A stretch of DNA of 64,000 bases from Apus apus (Eukaryota; Chordata; Aves; Apodiformes; Apodidae): the NCBI RefSeq assembly GCF_020740795.1, contig NC_067282.1, positions 53,885,290-53,949,289 on the forward strand, in the 5' to 3' direction. Numbering within the stretch: the stretch's first letter is position 1; every line of letters starts with the position of its first letter. A program made the position numbers and the translations under genes. Below the pieces are notes generated by a model. That model saw only the letters and a list, made by a program, of their open reading frames with translations, was not told where the DNA came from and did no database searches. Positions 62,601-64,000 of this stretch are shown here, in pieces.

Positions 62601-64000
62601 TGTAGAAACGATTTAGTTTAAGAATATAGCCTTAGGTGGATCCTTGTTTTCCTTGCTTGTAATTTGTATGCTGTGTTGGCAAATATGAAAAATGACTTTT
62701 CTCTTGTCCTGCTTACCAGTGGTTGGTAATTCAAACTTGGCTAGAGTGAGAGATCTATTGTGTAGTGCAGCACACTTTACAGAACCTTGTACTACATCTT
62801 TGTTTGCGGTTGGCTTCAGGAGGATCTGCTTTCAGTTACAAGTGCTTGGCTGTTCAGTGCTGTCTTAGAGGATACAAAAGAAGGGAAAGTGCATCATGAG
62901 AGAGGGGGAAAAAAAACCCAGAAGTGTTATGTTTGCTTTTCTGTTTACGGCATTTGTACAATCTTGTATTAATAAGCTGCATTTTCAGCCTTATAGATTA
63001 AAATCTTTTCAAGACAGCTGAAGTTCCTGTGTAATCGAAATATGGGAAAATTTACTTTTTCATGTTTATAATTACACAGAAATGCTGAGAGGTAATAGGA
63101 AAATACACTGTAAATATAAAGAGGTTATTCTTGTGGTGTCTTCAACTTGAATCTCTGAAAATGTTGGGACAGAAGTCTTAGCAGGATTGCTAGTGGAAAA
63201 CAGAAGGAAGCAGTAGAATTTATGGCTGGAGAAAATAAGTATGCTACGCTGTTACTGTTGGGCATTGCTTATTGTATTTTCTAGTGATGCTAAAATATAT
63301 ATTCCTTCCCATATTAGCCTTCTTAAAGCAAATTTTGCTATATGATGCTTTTCCTGCCTGAAATCTGGAACTCTGCATCTCCATTTCAACCCCAAGACCT
63401 CTTTCTGTTTGGAAGTGACCAGTAAGATAGGGCAACTTCTTTCCTTGATGAGAGACATATAAACCTCGAAACACGTATGTAAGAAATCTTGAAAAAACAA
63501 GTTAATTTTCTGTTTTGCTGTTGTGTGCTGTGTCCTTAAACCAGCTGAAGAGATTTCCTGGGGCTGCACTGGGTCCCTGGGGATGGGTTAGAAAGTCTAG
63601 GCTTCTGTTAGACCTTGAAGTAGCAGTGTGTGTGTAGCGTACTATTCTACAGCTTACTGTGTAGTCTGATTTATATAAAGTTAATTTTATAAAGCTGTTC
63701 AGATTTGCGCTCAGTTTGTCTGCTGTGCAATTAATAGATAAAGCAGCATGCTTTTCCAAAATACAGTACTTTTTCGAGGATTTGGTAGAGGTGGGGAAAT
63801 CTCTAGCCAAACTCAGAAGTCCAAAGTTGAGCTCTCATAAATGGAATTGTCTGTGTTCTTGGGCTTTCAGGAGTCAAGAGCTTTATCAATTTTAAGTAAC
63901 AAGTCATGACAAAGAAGGCTATACCTCATGACTCTACTGCTCTTTCCTGATTTTGGAAGATATAAAAAACTCACTAGATGAAGCTGAACTTCCTTGGCTC
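59629..64000 (+). other. PCCA: Putative PCCA intron 1 (continues past the window)
   Basis: GC-rich to about 60.1 kb, then AT-rich. No sequence resembling PCCA exon 2 (a short exon near the YSRQCLMVSRNLGSVGYDP region of the human protein) is visible. A good acceptor-like site (tcttgcag at about 61673-61680) is followed by a short open stretch, but it has no match I recognise. The gene therefore runs out of the window. Confidence 0.5.

Overview
The window is vertebrate nuclear DNA, almost certainly from a bird. The diagnostic features are chicken-repeat-1 (CR1) LINE fragments, five of them with the short terminal repeat typical of bird CR1, sparse interspersed repeats, very GC-rich developmental-gene sequence, and the gene order ZIC5 (minus) - ZIC2 (plus) - PCCA (plus). 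That order is the one known from human 13q32 and other amniotes. I cannot name the species.

Region 1 (1-20.9 kb) holds two paralogous C2H2 zinc-finger transcription factor genes, arranged head to head. ZIC5 runs leftward with two coding exons (about 6796-5524 and 972-515) and a 4.55 kb intron. ZIC2 runs rightward with three coding exons (16084-17092, 18962-19125, 19324-19575) and a 3' UTR of about 1.3 kb. Their start codons are about 9.3 kb apart. The space between is GC-rich, has AT-rich islands that look like conserved enhancers, and carries two long tetranucleotide arrays in inverted orientation (GGAA near 12.5 kb, TTCC near 13.5 kb). Both proteins carry the full five-finger ZIC array, with the CxW variant in fingers 1 and 2, and the RDFL motif of the ZOC domain. 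In vertebrates the pair is co-expressed in dorsal neural tube and neural crest.

Region 2 (20.9 to about 30.9 kb) is GC-rich and gene-free. Region 3 (about 30.9-58.9 kb) is AT-rich, gene-poor and repeat-bearing. It has six CR1 fragments, a TTTTC array, and a cluster of old endogenous-retrovirus LTR-like segments at about 48.6-50.9 kb. It probably contains long-range ZIC2 regulatory elements, but none can be proven from one sequence.

Region 4 (about 58.9-64 kb) is a CpG island followed by AT-rich sequence. The island holds a short exon starting at 59575 whose product looks like a mitochondrial transit peptide. By position and strand this is best read as exon 1 of PCCA (propionyl-CoA carboxylase alpha); the rest of the window is then its first intron.

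I found no CRISPR, bacterial or plainly new protein system. The most interesting signals are structural and regulatory: the large inverted microsatellite pair, the alternative ZIC5 starts, a stop-free intron 2 of ZIC2 whose length is a multiple of three, a four-fold CCAAT cluster at ZIC5, and several candidate conserved non-coding blocks.
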